19,840 bases of DNA from Pseudomonadota bacterium (GTDB lineage: Bacteria; Pseudomonadota; Alphaproteobacteria; UBA9219; RGZA01), in contig JACQAB010000099.1 in NCBI GenBank assembly GCA_016195205.1, positions 1 to 19,840 of the forward strand. Direction: 5' to 3'. Below the pieces are notes generated by a model that saw only the letters and a list, made by a program, of their open reading frames with translations, was not told the DNA's origin and made no database searches. The position numbers and the translations under genes are program-made. Numbering within the stretch: the first letter of the stretch is position 1; every line of letters starts with the position of its first letter. Below are positions 1 through 7,142 of the stretch, piece after piece.

Positions 1-678
1 CATATCCATTTCCGAAATTTCATCCAGCAGAATGGTGCCGCCATTGGCTTCCTCGAATTTACCGATGCGCCGCGCCACTGCGCCGGTGAAGGCGCCTTTC
101 TCATGGCCGAACAATTCAGATTCCAGAAGCGTGTCGGGGATCGCCGCGCAGTTAACCGCCACGAAATTCTGGTTGCTACGCGGGCTTTTGCGGTGAATAT
201 GCCGCGCCAACACTTCTTTACCTGTGCCGCTTTCGCCGGTAATCAGTACCGAAGCCACGCTGGGCGCTATTTTGTCGGCCATTTCCACGCAGGCCTTCAT
301 GGCTGGATCGGCCGCGATCATGGCGTGCGTTTCTTCCGTAACGGCTTCCAGAACTGCGGCGATCAGCTCGGCATCCGGGGGCAGGGGGATGTATTCCTTG
401 GCTCCGGCCTTGATGGCGCGCACCGCGGCGTCGGCGTCGTTGCCCAATCCGCAGGCCACCACGGGAATATTAATGCGCTCATCCTTGATCTGTTTGATCA
501 GGTCGGCCACGTCAAAGCGCACATCGATCATCACTAGGTCAATGCCTTGCCCCGCGCGCAACACGTTCATGGCGCCCGAGATGGTGTCGATATGCGACAC
601 CTTCGCCCCACGCTGATGGGCGATTTTGCCAGCCACCGCGATGGGTCCCTGCATGGCTCCGATGATAAGCAGACGCAT
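1..678 (-). CDS. flbD: FlbD-type sigma-54-dependent flagellar response regulator (3' part beyond window)
   Basis: The N-terminal 226 residues are present; the C-terminal part lies beyond base 1. Residues 1-115 are a receiver-like domain with the phospho-acceptor position at D52 (LVMIDV), but the usual acidic pair near the N terminus is missing (LLIIGAMQG). This is a known trait of FlbD, which in Caulobacter is controlled by FliX rather than by a classical kinase. From about 125 the AAA+ sigma-54 activator domain begins: Walker A GESGTGKE (148-155), the sigma-54 loop GAFTGA (195-200) and Walker B LLDEISEMD (217-225). The product should activate late flagellar genes from sigma-54 promoters. It is the last visible gene of the fliF-fliG-fliH-fliN-flbD operon, 33 bp after fliN. 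An AGGAGT ribosome site precedes the ATG. Confidence 0.9.
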   Translation of the reverse strand, partial: MRLLIIGAMQGPIAVAGKIAHQRGAKVSHIDTISGAMNVLRAGQGIDLVMIDVRFDVADLIKQIKDERINIPVVACGLGNDADAAVRAIKAGAKEYIPLPPDAELIAAVLEAVTEETHAMIAADPAMKACVEMADKIAPSVASVLITGESGTGKEVLARHIHRKSPRSNQNFVAVNCAAIPDTLLESELFGHEKGAFTGAVARRIGKFEEANGGTILLDEISEMDM

Positions 679-711
679 GAAATACTCCTTTTAAGCCTTT
701 AATCTTGTTCT

Positions 712-1047
712 TTATTGCTGTTGCGAGGGCTGTCTTTCCGCCTTGATGATTTCCGTCATGGTGATGCCAAGCCGGTCTTCCACTACCACCACCTCGCCGC
801 GGGCGACCAGGCGATTGTTCACATAGATGTCAATGGCTTCCCCAACCTTACGGTCAAGTTCCACCACCGCGCCGCGGCCAAGTTTCAGCAGGCTGCTGAC
901 GGGCATGGTGGCTTTGCCCAGCACGGCGGCAACCTCCACCGGCACGGCATAGACCGCGTCCAGTTGTTCTACGGTGACGGGGGCGCCTTCAGGCGGCGGT
1001 GGGCCGCTGTTCAGCTCGTTCAGGGGAAGGGATTCTTTCTCAGCCAT
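712..1047 (-). CDS. fliN: Flagellar motor switch protein FliN
   Basis: A 111-aa protein with one SpoA/FliN domain over about residues 33-102: the VPVEVAAVLGK entry strand, the SSLLKLGRGAVVELD turn and the VNNRLVARGEVVVVEDRLGI core typical of FliN. The first ~30 residues are Pro/Glu-rich and probably flexible, which is usual. FliN forms the lower C-ring of the flagellar switch and docks FliH with the export ATPase. The gene lies 15 bp after fliH and 33 bp before flbD, the usual alphaproteobacterial order. The ATG is preceded by GAGGAGTACG, a good ribosome site. The C-terminal tail is short and Gln-rich (PSQQQ). Identification is by domain pattern and by position in the operon. Confidence 0.93.
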   Translation of the reverse strand: MAEKESLPLNELNSGPPPPEGAPVTVEQLDAVYAVPVEVAAVLGKATMPVSSLLKLGRGAVVELDRKVGEAIDIYVNNRLVARGEVVVVEDRLGITMTEIIKAERQPSQQQ

Positions 1048-1062
1048 GATCGTACTCCTCTA

Positions 1063-1749
1063 TTAGACGGCGATACTGGTGGTGCTGGAGGGTGGAGCCT
1101 CCTGCGGAAGGTTAGACGCTAGGTTCTGCGCGGCCACAGGGCCATGGCGAGAGATCTGCCGCTCGATCTCCGACCAGGTTAGATTTAAATTGCGTTCCAT
1201 GCCGCCATCCGCCCATTCCAGGCGGCAGTCATGCTCGCCCAGCGTGGCATCGGCTAGAACGATGATTTTTCCGGCATAGCCCAGACGCTCGGCCATGGCG
1301 GTGGTTTCCTTGCTGATGAATTCAAAGTGGGCGTCAGGCACGCGCAGCACCAGGCGCGGCTCATTAATCATTTCCGCCACCGAAGCCTCGATCGCCGAAG
1401 TCATTTCCTGCATGCCATGTTTTTTCACGTAGTCGGGCAACAATTTGCGCACGATGGTCAAAGCGATGTCGGAGGCGGCCTGCTTCTGCTGGGCGTAAAC
1501 CTTCCACACATCTTCCGCCAGGCGGTGCAGCAGCCGTTCGATATGCAGCAACAGATTGGCCTGCTTCTGGCTAACTTCATTGGTGGTGATAGAGCGCCCC
1601 TCGGTCAAACCCTGCTGATAGCCTTGTTCACGCGCGGCGGTTAGGTCGGCATCCGAATAACTGGGCGCGATTTTCTTCTCTTCCTCGGCCTTGAGAGCGG
1701 CAAGGTCGAAAGAGTGATCGAACATGAAAGGTTTGCGAGACTCTTGCAT
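1063..1749 (-). CDS. fliH: Flagellar assembly protein FliH
   Basis: A 228-aa protein with the FliH layout: a charged N terminus, a helix carrying GYQQGLTEGR (about 44-53, a G-rich repeat helix typical of FliH), a long middle coiled segment and a C-terminal FliH/HrpE-like domain with EHDCRLEWADGGMERNL (about 171-187). FliH binds and restrains the export ATPase FliI and links it to FliN. The chosen ATG directly touches the inverted-repeat element between fliG and fliH: the element-internal ORF ends TAA and the next three bases are this ATG. The only purine-rich stretch upstream (GAGG, 11 bases away) lies inside that repeat. A second ATG eight codons in (1725) has no clear ribosome site but could have been the start before the insertion. 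Confidence 0.88.
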   Translation of the reverse strand: MQESRKPFMFDHSFDLAALKAEEEKKIAPSYSDADLTAAREQGYQQGLTEGRSITTNEVSQKQANLLLHIERLLHRLAEDVWKVYAQQKQAASDIALTIVRKLLPDYVKKHGMQEMTSAIEASVAEMINEPRLVLRVPDAHFEFISKETTAMAERLGYAGKIIVLADATLGEHDCRLEWADGGMERNLNLTWSEIERQISRHGPVAAQNLASNLPQEAPPSSTTSIAV

Positions 1750-1751
1750 TT

Positions 1752-1783
1752 AGGGTCTAGCCTCATAAACAACGTGGGTTTTG
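1752..1783. repeat. Left terminal inverted repeat of the fliG-fliH element
   Basis: This reads AGGGTCTAG then CTCATAAACAACGTG, then GGTTTTG. Its outer end is one base from the fliH start codon, so the repeat forms the ribosome-binding region of fliH on the minus strand. Confidence 0.8.
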
Positions 1784-1988
1784 CGCGTAGTGAAAACGTC
1801 GATCCGGCTATGAAAAAAGCGCAGGTCGTAGCGGTGTCTACGGACAAGCTTTTTGAAGACGTCGGTCAACGTTTTCACAGCGCCCAGTAGGGTGATGAAA
1901 GCGCAGCGATCTACTGCGTCACGTTCGCTCGCTGGAGGGTAAACTCCAGCTTCGCTCCGTTCCTTGTATCTCATCTGCGCTTTCATCA

Positions 1989-2021
1989 CAAAACCTCACG
2001 TTGTTTATGAGTCTAGACCCT
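1989..2021. repeat. Right terminal inverted repeat of the fliG-fliH element
   Basis: This is the reverse complement of the left repeat, with one substitution (A for C after TCTAG) and one extra A before GGTTTTG. Its outer end overlaps the fliG stop codon (TAA then GGG on the minus strand). Confidence 0.8.
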
Positions 2022-3040
2022 TAATACACCATCTCTTCTTCCGCGTTGCGGATGATGCTGATTTCGCCCTTGGCGGCAAGATCCTTGGCCGATTGCACGA
2101 TGGAGCCCTGCGCTTCTTCCACGTCGCGCAAGCGAATGGGACCCAGGCCCTGAATTTCTTCTTTCAGCAGCTTGGCGGCGCGTTCCGACATATTGGTGAA
2201 GAACATTTCGCGCAGGGTTTCCGAGGCGCCCTTCAGGGCCACCGGCAGCTTGGCCTTATCTACCACGCGCAGCATGGCCTGAATGGCGGGGCCATCCAGG
2301 CGGTTCAGGTCTTCGAAGGTGAACATCAAGCCCTTGATCTTGTCGGCGGCATCGCGCGAGCGTTCTTCCAGCGCGGTGAGGAATTTGGTTTCCGTGGCGC
2401 GATCAAGGTTGTTGAAGATTTCGGCCATCATTTCATGCGCGTCACGGCGGTTAGTGCGGGCCAGGTTGCTCATGAATTCGGTGCGCAGGGTGCGTTCAAT
2501 GTCGTCCAGCACGTCTTTCTGCACCGATTCCATGCGCAGCATGCGCGTGACGACTTCCATGGCAAAGCTTTCCGGCAGCTGACCCAACACGCGCGCGGCG
2601 TGGTCGGGCTTGATTTTGGAAAGCACTACCGCCACGGTTTGCGGATATTCATTCTTCAAGTAGTTGGCCAGCAGGCTTTCATTCACATTAGCCAGCTTGT
2701 CCCACATGGTGCGGCCGGCCGGGCCGCGGATATCTTCCAGAATGTTATCGACCTTGCCGCGATCCAGTACCTTCATCAGCAGGCGTTCGGTGGATTCCAG
2801 CGAACCCATCAGCGAACCGGTGGACGACAGCTGTTCGGCGAACTCAATCAGCAGTTTTTCGGTCAGGCTGGCGCTGACATTGCCCAAATTCGCCATGACC
2901 TGCGAGATTTCCTTAATCTCGTCATCGGTCATCAGCGAAAAAAGCTTTGAAGCATTCTCTTCGCCAAGCGAAAGGATCATCACCGCCGCCTTTTCAGGGC
3001 CGGAAAGGGACCGAACATCTTCACGAACGCGCGTAGCCAT
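2021..3040 (-). CDS. fliG: Flagellar motor switch protein FliG
   Basis: The 339-aa length is normal for FliG. The N-terminal domain (LSGPEKAAVMILSLGEE, about 11-28) binds FliF. The middle domain holds the hallmark EYPQTVAVVLS (about 131-141), a variant of EHPQT. The C-terminal domain holds the torque helix region FTFEDLNRLD (about 240-250) and the charged helix KLLKEEIQGLGPIRLRDVEE, whose Lys/Glu/Arg/Asp residues face the stator. The extreme C terminus is acidic (EEEMVY). It starts 11 bp after fliF and is co-transcribed with it; an AAGGAGCTAGGG stretch precedes the ATG. The stop codon is fused to the outer end of the inverted-repeat element, so fliG itself is intact. Confidence 0.95.
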   Translation of the reverse strand: MATRVREDVRSLSGPEKAAVMILSLGEENASKLFSLMTDDEIKEISQVMANLGNVSASLTEKLLIEFAEQLSSTGSLMGSLESTERLLMKVLDRGKVDNILEDIRGPAGRTMWDKLANVNESLLANYLKNEYPQTVAVVLSKIKPDHAARVLGQLPESFAMEVVTRMLRMESVQKDVLDDIERTLRTEFMSNLARTNRRDAHEMMAEIFNNLDRATETKFLTALEERSRDAADKIKGLMFTFEDLNRLDGPAIQAMLRVVDKAKLPVALKGASETLREMFFTNMSERAAKLLKEEIQGLGPIRLRDVEEAQGSIVQSAKDLAAKGEISIIRNAEEEMVY

Positions 3041-3051
3041 ACCCTAGCTCC

Positions 3052-4710
3052 TTAATTTTCCTGATAGATCCAGTTACGCAGGATCGACACCGCCTCTTCG
3101 GGGTGTTTCTCCACAATTTCACCCACCTTGCGCAGGCTCGAGGCCTTCACGCGGCCCTCCACGCGGGTGATGTCGATCAATTGGTCGTCTTCCTGGCTGC
3201 TTTCGGCGGAAAGCTGCGCGGCTAAGGCGCCGCCGGGCGGGGGAAGCTTGGCGGTGCCGCCGCCGCCCGCAGTGCCCGTCAAAAGATTAGTTCCGCCGGT
3301 TCCGCCCACGGTAGCCGTGGCGCCTTCCAGAACCTGTTTCAGAATGGGCCGCACCACCAGCAGAATGGCCAGCAGTCCCACCACCGCCAGCAACAGCGAT
3401 TCCACCATGCGCAGGAGGTCGGCATTGGCAAAACCCATAATGCCTTCATTGCCGGTCATCTGGCCGTCGGAAGCGGAAACAAACGGCATATTCACCACTT
3501 CCAGTGTGTCACCACGGGTGGCGTCGATATTCACCGCGCTTTTTACCAGCGTTTTAATCTGTTCCAGCTCTTCTTTCGTGCGCGGGGTATAGGTTTCCTT
3601 GCCGTCCTTGTCTTTCGTAGTAACGCCGTCTACCAGCACGGCGACCGTTTGCTTTTTCACTGAGCCGCTTTCACGCACCTGCGTGCGCATGGTTTTGTTG
3701 ATCTCGTAATTGACGGTTTCTTCCGAATGATTGTTCTTGTTGGCGTTCGATCCGCCGCCGCCCGCTGCTTGACCGGCCGGAAGATTACCTGCCACGCTTA
3801 CGCCGCCGCCAGTAGCGCCTTCGGAACTGCTGCCTTCATCGGAAACGTTTTGGGTGGAACGCACCACCTGGCTTTCCGGATCGAAGATTTCAGAGCTGGT
3901 GCTAACCCTGTCGAAATCCATTTCCACCGACACTTGCGCCCGGGCCTTGCCATAGCCCAGCGACCGGGAAAGAAGCTCTTCGATCTTGTCGGACTGAACT
4001 TTTTCATAGGCCATGCGAATTTCTTCGTGGTTGCTGGCATCGGCCCCGGCATCGCCATTGCCGGCCATTTTGGCCAGAAGGTTGCCGTGATCATCGACGA
4101 TCGAAACATTTTCAGATTGCAGATTGGGCACGGCCGCGGCAATCAACTGGCGCACGGCGGCCACCTGTTCTTTCGAAAGGCTGGCGGCGGCGCGCATTTT
4201 CAGGAAGACGCTGGCGGTGGCTTTCTGTTCGGCCTGGCTGAACATTTCACGGCGGGGCAGAACCAGATGCACCCGCGCCGCTTGAATGGGGGTGAGGGTG
4301 CTGATGGTGCGGGCCAACTCGCCTTCCAGCGCGCGAAGGTGATTAATGTTCTGCACGAAGCTGGTGGTGGAAAAGCCGTCTTTCTGGTCAAAAATTTCAT
4401 AGCCGATGGATCCGCCACGCGGCAAACCAGCCTGCGCCATCTCCATGCGGATGCGGCCCACCTGTTCCGAGGGAACTTTCAGGCTGGTGCCGTTGCCGCT
4501 GACCTCGTAGGGAATTTTCTGGCTTTCCAATTGGGCGATGATCGCGCCGCCATCGGCCGGATCCAGGTTGCTGTAAAGCAGCGCCATTGGACCCGACGCC
4601 ATTTTGCTGGTAAGAAATCCAAAAAAGACAATAACCGCCAGAATCATTCCGGCCAGCGCCGCGAGGCGCATCGGCCCTAATCCGCGCAAAGTTTGCAAAA
4701 GTTGATTCAC
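3052..4710 (-). CDS. fliF: Flagellar MS-ring protein FliF
   Basis: A 552-aa MS-ring subunit. The first membrane helix is at about 17-36 (LAALAGMILAVIVFFGFL), followed by ring-building domain 1 (LYSNLDPADGGAIIAQLESQ, KIPYEVSGNGTSLKVP) and domain 2 (RAARVHL-type segment ARVHLVLPRREMF). The gap-loop region is Gly/Asn/Ser-rich. A second membrane helix lies near 435-455 (ESLLLAVVGLLAILLVV). The cytoplasmic FliG-binding tail ends VSILRNWIYQEN. The first gene of the operon, it starts at GTG; AGGGAG lies about 9 bases upstream and supports this start over internal ATGs. It is divergent from the GT-C-like gene across 230 bp that contain a possible FlbD/sigma-54 arrangement (separate entry). Confidence 0.95.
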   Translation of the reverse strand: MNQLLQTLRGLGPMRLAALAGMILAVIVFFGFLTSKMASGPMALLYSNLDPADGGAIIAQLESQKIPYEVSGNGTSLKVPSEQVGRIRMEMAQAGLPRGGSIGYEIFDQKDGFSTTSFVQNINHLRALEGELARTISTLTPIQAARVHLVLPRREMFSQAEQKATASVFLKMRAAASLSKEQVAAVRQLIAAAVPNLQSENVSIVDDHGNLLAKMAGNGDAGADASNHEEIRMAYEKVQSDKIEELLSRSLGYGKARAQVSVEMDFDRVSTSSEIFDPESQVVRSTQNVSDEGSSSEGATGGGVSVAGNLPAGQAAGGGGSNANKNNHSEETVNYEINKTMRTQVRESGSVKKQTVAVLVDGVTTKDKDGKETYTPRTKEELEQIKTLVKSAVNIDATRGDTLEVVNMPFVSASDGQMTGNEGIMGFANADLLRMVESLLLAVVGLLAILLVVRPILKQVLEGATATVGGTGGTNLLTGTAGGGGTAKLPPPGGALAAQLSAESSQEDDQLIDITRVEGRVKASSLRKVGEIVEKHPEEAVSILRNWIYQEN

Positions 4711-4771
4711 TGTGCCGACTCCCTGAAGCTAAGAAACACTTGTAAACCTGGACATTCACGGAAAGACTTGA

Positions 4772-4890
4772 GCCCCAACACCACCGGCGCGCTGTTTTTC
4801 CATCACCATTTCGCCCATAACGCCGCTCCCCATGACATTAAGGTCCAGTTGATGAAAAGTTTCTTAATAAACCCGGCAAAAATTTCCGAC
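4772..4890 (-). promoter_or_regulatory. Possible sigma-54 promoter and FlbD-type enhancer upstream of fliF
   Basis: On the minus strand at 4787-4771 there is a GG-N10-GC pair (CGGTGGTGTTGGGGCT), the minimal spacing of a sigma-54 -24/-12 element, about 60 bp before the fliF GTG. Flanking agreement with TGGCAC/TTGC is poor. About 100 bp further upstream (4872-4890) lies the imperfect dyad CGGCAAAAATTTCCG, which could be an activator site. The distance fits enhancer-dependent control, and sigma-54/FlbD control of such operons is known in Caulobacter. The motif match is weak. The rest of 4711-4940 is AT-richer and shows no gene. Confidence 0.25.
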
Positions 4891-4940
4891 TTCAGCCCGA
4901 AAAACCAAGTTTTCTCACTCCAAAGGTTTAGAGATCGTTA

Positions 4941-7007
4941 ATGAGCCGAACATCGCGTGACCAAACCCGGCTCTTTCCCCGCACCTTCGAGCCCTATGTT
5001 TTTTTTGCCGGGGTTTTGGCGGTCGGCATTTTTTACACGCTGAAAACTGGAATCGCCGCGGTTTGGCCCGACACTCTTTATTACGCCGACCGCGCCCGGC
5101 ATGTGCTGGAGCAGGGGAATTTTCTGCAAAGCCATAATTATCCCGCGGTAACGCCACCGCTTTATTCCTTGCCGATGATTTTGGCTTTTCTGTTTCCGGC
5201 TTTGCAAACCGGCCACACGATTCTTGTTTTGCTGCAGACGCTGCTTTTAGGCAGCGGATTTTTTCCCCTGCGCGCGCTGCTTTCGCGTCACACGCGGCTG
5301 AAGGGAATGGAGGCAAGCCTTTTGGCCGGATTGGGAATGCTGTTGCCGGCGTTCTTTGCCTATGCCGCGCTGCTTACGTCCGAGGCTTTGCTTATTCCAC
5401 TCCTTATATATGCGGTGTACGCCCTCGACCGGCTGTTTGATGAGCCGGAATCCATGAAATATGGCACGGCCACGGGCCTTTTCCTGGGCCTTGCCATTTT
5501 AACGCAGGACAGTGCGTGGGTGCTGTGGCTGGCCACGCTGGCCACGCTGGCGCCCGAGCTTGTCAAAAAAACATCCCTGAATCGCAAACACGCTTTGGCC
5601 CATGCGCTGGGGTTCCCGCTGCTGATGGCCTTGGCCTGGGCCGTCTATGCGCAACTGGCGGGTGGGGAAGCCCCGTTCGCCTTTGATCTGGCGGTGAATA
5701 ATGCCCTGGCGCGATTCAACTTTGCCAAGAACGCCGCGCTTTATTTTTTCTATGGGGGCGCGCCCTTGGCGGGCATGGCGCTGATCCTTACTGGACTTTT
5801 GAAGCGCGAGTTCTGGAACAGTCGCTTTTCGCGCTTTGCCTTTGTCGTCCTGGCCCTGGCAGCGCTGTATGTGGGCTTCACCAACGCGGTGATCGTCGAC
5901 AAAAAGCTGGATTACCTCACCAACCGGCTGGTGGAACCCTATCTTTTCCTGCCGCTGATTGCCCTGTTCCGCATGAACGAAGCCGCGCGGAAAGAACTTC
6001 TCAGCAACGGCCTGATGGTTTTTTTCGTGTTGATGATTTTTGGCTTTCCCCATGAATTACGGCTTGATTTTCGCACGGGTCTTTCTTTCTGGGCGGGGCC
6101 ATTCCCGCTGCCGGTAACCGGCATGATCCGTAACGTTCTTTATCTCGCCCTTAACGCATTGCCGGTATTGCTGCTTTATACGCGCCCGGCCTGGTTTGTG
6201 CCGGGATACGCCTTGCTGCTGTTTTTCATGATGAGCATCGGCCTTACTTCCAGCTCGGCTTTCTGGCGGTCGAATGATGACGTTCAATTAGCCAGCCTTG
6301 AGGCGCGTAAATTTTATTCCAATGATGAAATGCGCAAGGCCTCGGCGCTTTATGTCGATTACCGCTGCCGCGCCGACGAGAACAACGATATCGCCTATCT
6401 TTTCAACTGTTACGATCTGGCTAAGGCGGTTTACTTCCTGCCGCATTTGCCCGAAGCCATAGAAACGGAAGAATTGCTTAGTCTGCCAAAAGAAGAACTG
6501 CAGGGCGCGCTGTTCGCCAGCAGCGAAAGCGACAACAACTTCGGCCCGGTAGCGGCTGAAACAGGGCTGGCCCGCTTTGTGCGGCTTACCCCGCAAAGCG
6601 TGAAAGAAGCCAGCCGCGCGCCACTGGTGCAAATCACTAAAATCACCGGCCTGCGCCAATATGTGAATTTGATTATGCAGGGGCGGGTGCGCCGCGTCAC
6701 CATGCTGGATGCCCAATCGGAAATGGAAATCCACAGCCGCCGGGCAGGGTGCGCGGTGATGCAAACGCATTTTTTCATGGATGACCAGACGCGCAATGCC
6801 TCTTTCCAACTCAACAAGGGCGCGAAGATGGAAAAACCCATTCCCGTGGCGGGTAAAGACCCGGAAAGCCTGGTGTCGCTGCAGTTGAATTTGCCGGAAG
6901 GAGATTCCACCCTGCATATCGGTTACATCAATCGGAAACCGGATGAATCCCCGGTGCCTGCCTTGATCATGTTCGGCCGGCCAGTGTTTAAGCCATGCGG
7001 GAGTTAG
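4941..7007 (+). CDS. Large polytopic GT-C-like membrane protein (putative glycosyltransferase)
   Basis: A 688-aa protein. Residues 1-430 are strongly hydrophobic with roughly ten to eleven membrane helices (for example 18-36, 76-96, 128-160, 215-240). Residues 440-688 are soluble. The loop after the first helix reads WPDTLYYADRARHVLEQGNF: an acidic D44, then YY and D50, followed by a P-rich TPPLY. This resembles the first-loop catalytic motif of GT-C transferases (PMT/ArnT/dolichol-phosphate-sugar type), which move sugars from polyprenyl phosphates on the periplasmic side. Family assignment is by topology and this loop only. It faces fliF divergently, so a role in surface or flagellin glycosylation is possible but is only inference from position. 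The ribosome site is weak (AGAG). No membrane-protein partner follows closely. Confidence 0.65.
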   Translation: MSRTSRDQTRLFPRTFEPYVFFAGVLAVGIFYTLKTGIAAVWPDTLYYADRARHVLEQGNFLQSHNYPAVTPPLYSLPMILAFLFPALQTGHTILVLLQTLLLGSGFFPLRALLSRHTRLKGMEASLLAGLGMLLPAFFAYAALLTSEALLIPLLIYAVYALDRLFDEPESMKYGTATGLFLGLAILTQDSAWVLWLATLATLAPELVKKTSLNRKHALAHALGFPLLMALAWAVYAQLAGGEAPFAFDLAVNNALARFNFAKNAALYFFYGGAPLAGMALILTGLLKREFWNSRFSRFAFVVLALAALYVGFTNAVIVDKKLDYLTNRLVEPYLFLPLIALFRMNEAARKELLSNGLMVFFVLMIFGFPHELRLDFRTGLSFWAGPFPLPVTGMIRNVLYLALNALPVLLLYTRPAWFVPGYALLLFFMMSIGLTSSSAFWRSNDDVQLASLEARKFYSNDEMRKASALYVDYRCRADENNDIAYLFNCYDLAKAVYFLPHLPEAIETEELLSLPKEELQGALFASSESDNNFGPVAAETGLARFVRLTPQSVKEASRAPLVQITKITGLRQYVNLIMQGRVRRVTMLDAQSEMEIHSRRAGCAVMQTHFFMDDQTRNASFQLNKGAKMEKPIPVAGKDPESLVSLQLNLPEGDSTLHIGYINRKPDESPVPALIMFGRPVFKPCGS

Positions 7008-7015
7008 ATTCGTCC

Positions 7016-7043
7016 TTGCGCATAGGCGGATGAGGCATGATAT
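7016..7043 (+). promoter_or_regulatory. Candidate promoter of the antiporter leader
   Basis: TTGCGC (7016-7021) and TGATAT (7038-7043) are separated by 16 bp. Transcription would start near 7050, just at the beginning of the structured leader. The match is partial. Confidence 0.3.
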
Positions 7044-7045
7044 TT

Positions 7046-7142
7046 ACTCCATCGATGGGGATGGAGTTCCCCGAAACCGCCCATGAGGCTGATGACTCCT
7101 GTCTTAAAAATCCGGCTTGCCGGATAAACGAAGGAGACAGTC
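7046..7142 (+). promoter_or_regulatory. Structured 5' leader, candidate cation-responsive riboswitch
   Basis: The leader of the antiporter gene contains mutually exclusive helices. ACTCCATC (7046-7053) pairs perfectly with GATGGAGT (7060-7067). The GGAGT of that arm can instead pair with ACTCC at 7095-7099, enclosing GGGG/CCCC (7057-7060/7069-7072), an unpaired GAAACC and a GCC/GGC hairpin followed by TGATGA. The same CTCCT (7096-7100) can pair with AGGAG (7132-7136), the ribosome site, and CTGTCT (7099-7104) with AGACAG (7135-7140). Between them is a perfect ATCCGG/CCGGAT hairpin. This is the layout of a translational on-switch. From memory the GTTCCCC, AAACCGCC and GGCTGATGA blocks resemble the nhaA-I (lithium/sodium) riboswitch class found before antiporter genes; this could not be confirmed here. 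Confidence 0.5.

Larger units (their letters stand above)
1751..2022. mobile_element. MITE-like inverted-repeat element between fliG and fliH
   Basis: About 270 bp with long terminal inverted repeats: 1752-1783 and, reversed, 1989-2021 agree except for one substitution and a one-base indel. Both ends read AGGGTCTAG from the outside. Two further inverted pairs lie inside: a 15-base perfect pair 1892-1906 / 1975-1989 (GTGATGAAAGCGCAG and complement) and an imperfect pair 1790-1804 / 1864-1878 (GTGAAAACGT core). A 7-bp hairpin GCTGGAG/CTCCAGC sits at about 1931-1950. It carries no transposase and fills exactly the space between the fliG stop codon and the fliH ATG, so it looks like a non-autonomous element or a large palindromic repeat. 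A target duplication is unclear (possibly TA). A 79-codon minus-strand reading frame (1750-1989) spans it; whether that is translated is unknown. Confidence 0.75.

Noticed and set aside
103..537. Plus-strand open frame inside flbD
   Set aside because: It is antisense to a clear AAA+ regulator with intact motifs; its His/Gly/Phe-rich translation is typical of a complementary-frame shadow.
1964..2950. 328-codon plus-strand frame across fliG
   Set aside because: It is the antisense shadow of fliG, with no domain and no ribosome site.
3727..4680. 317-codon plus-strand frame across fliF
   Set aside because: Antisense shadow of fliF; the GC-rich third positions keep it open.
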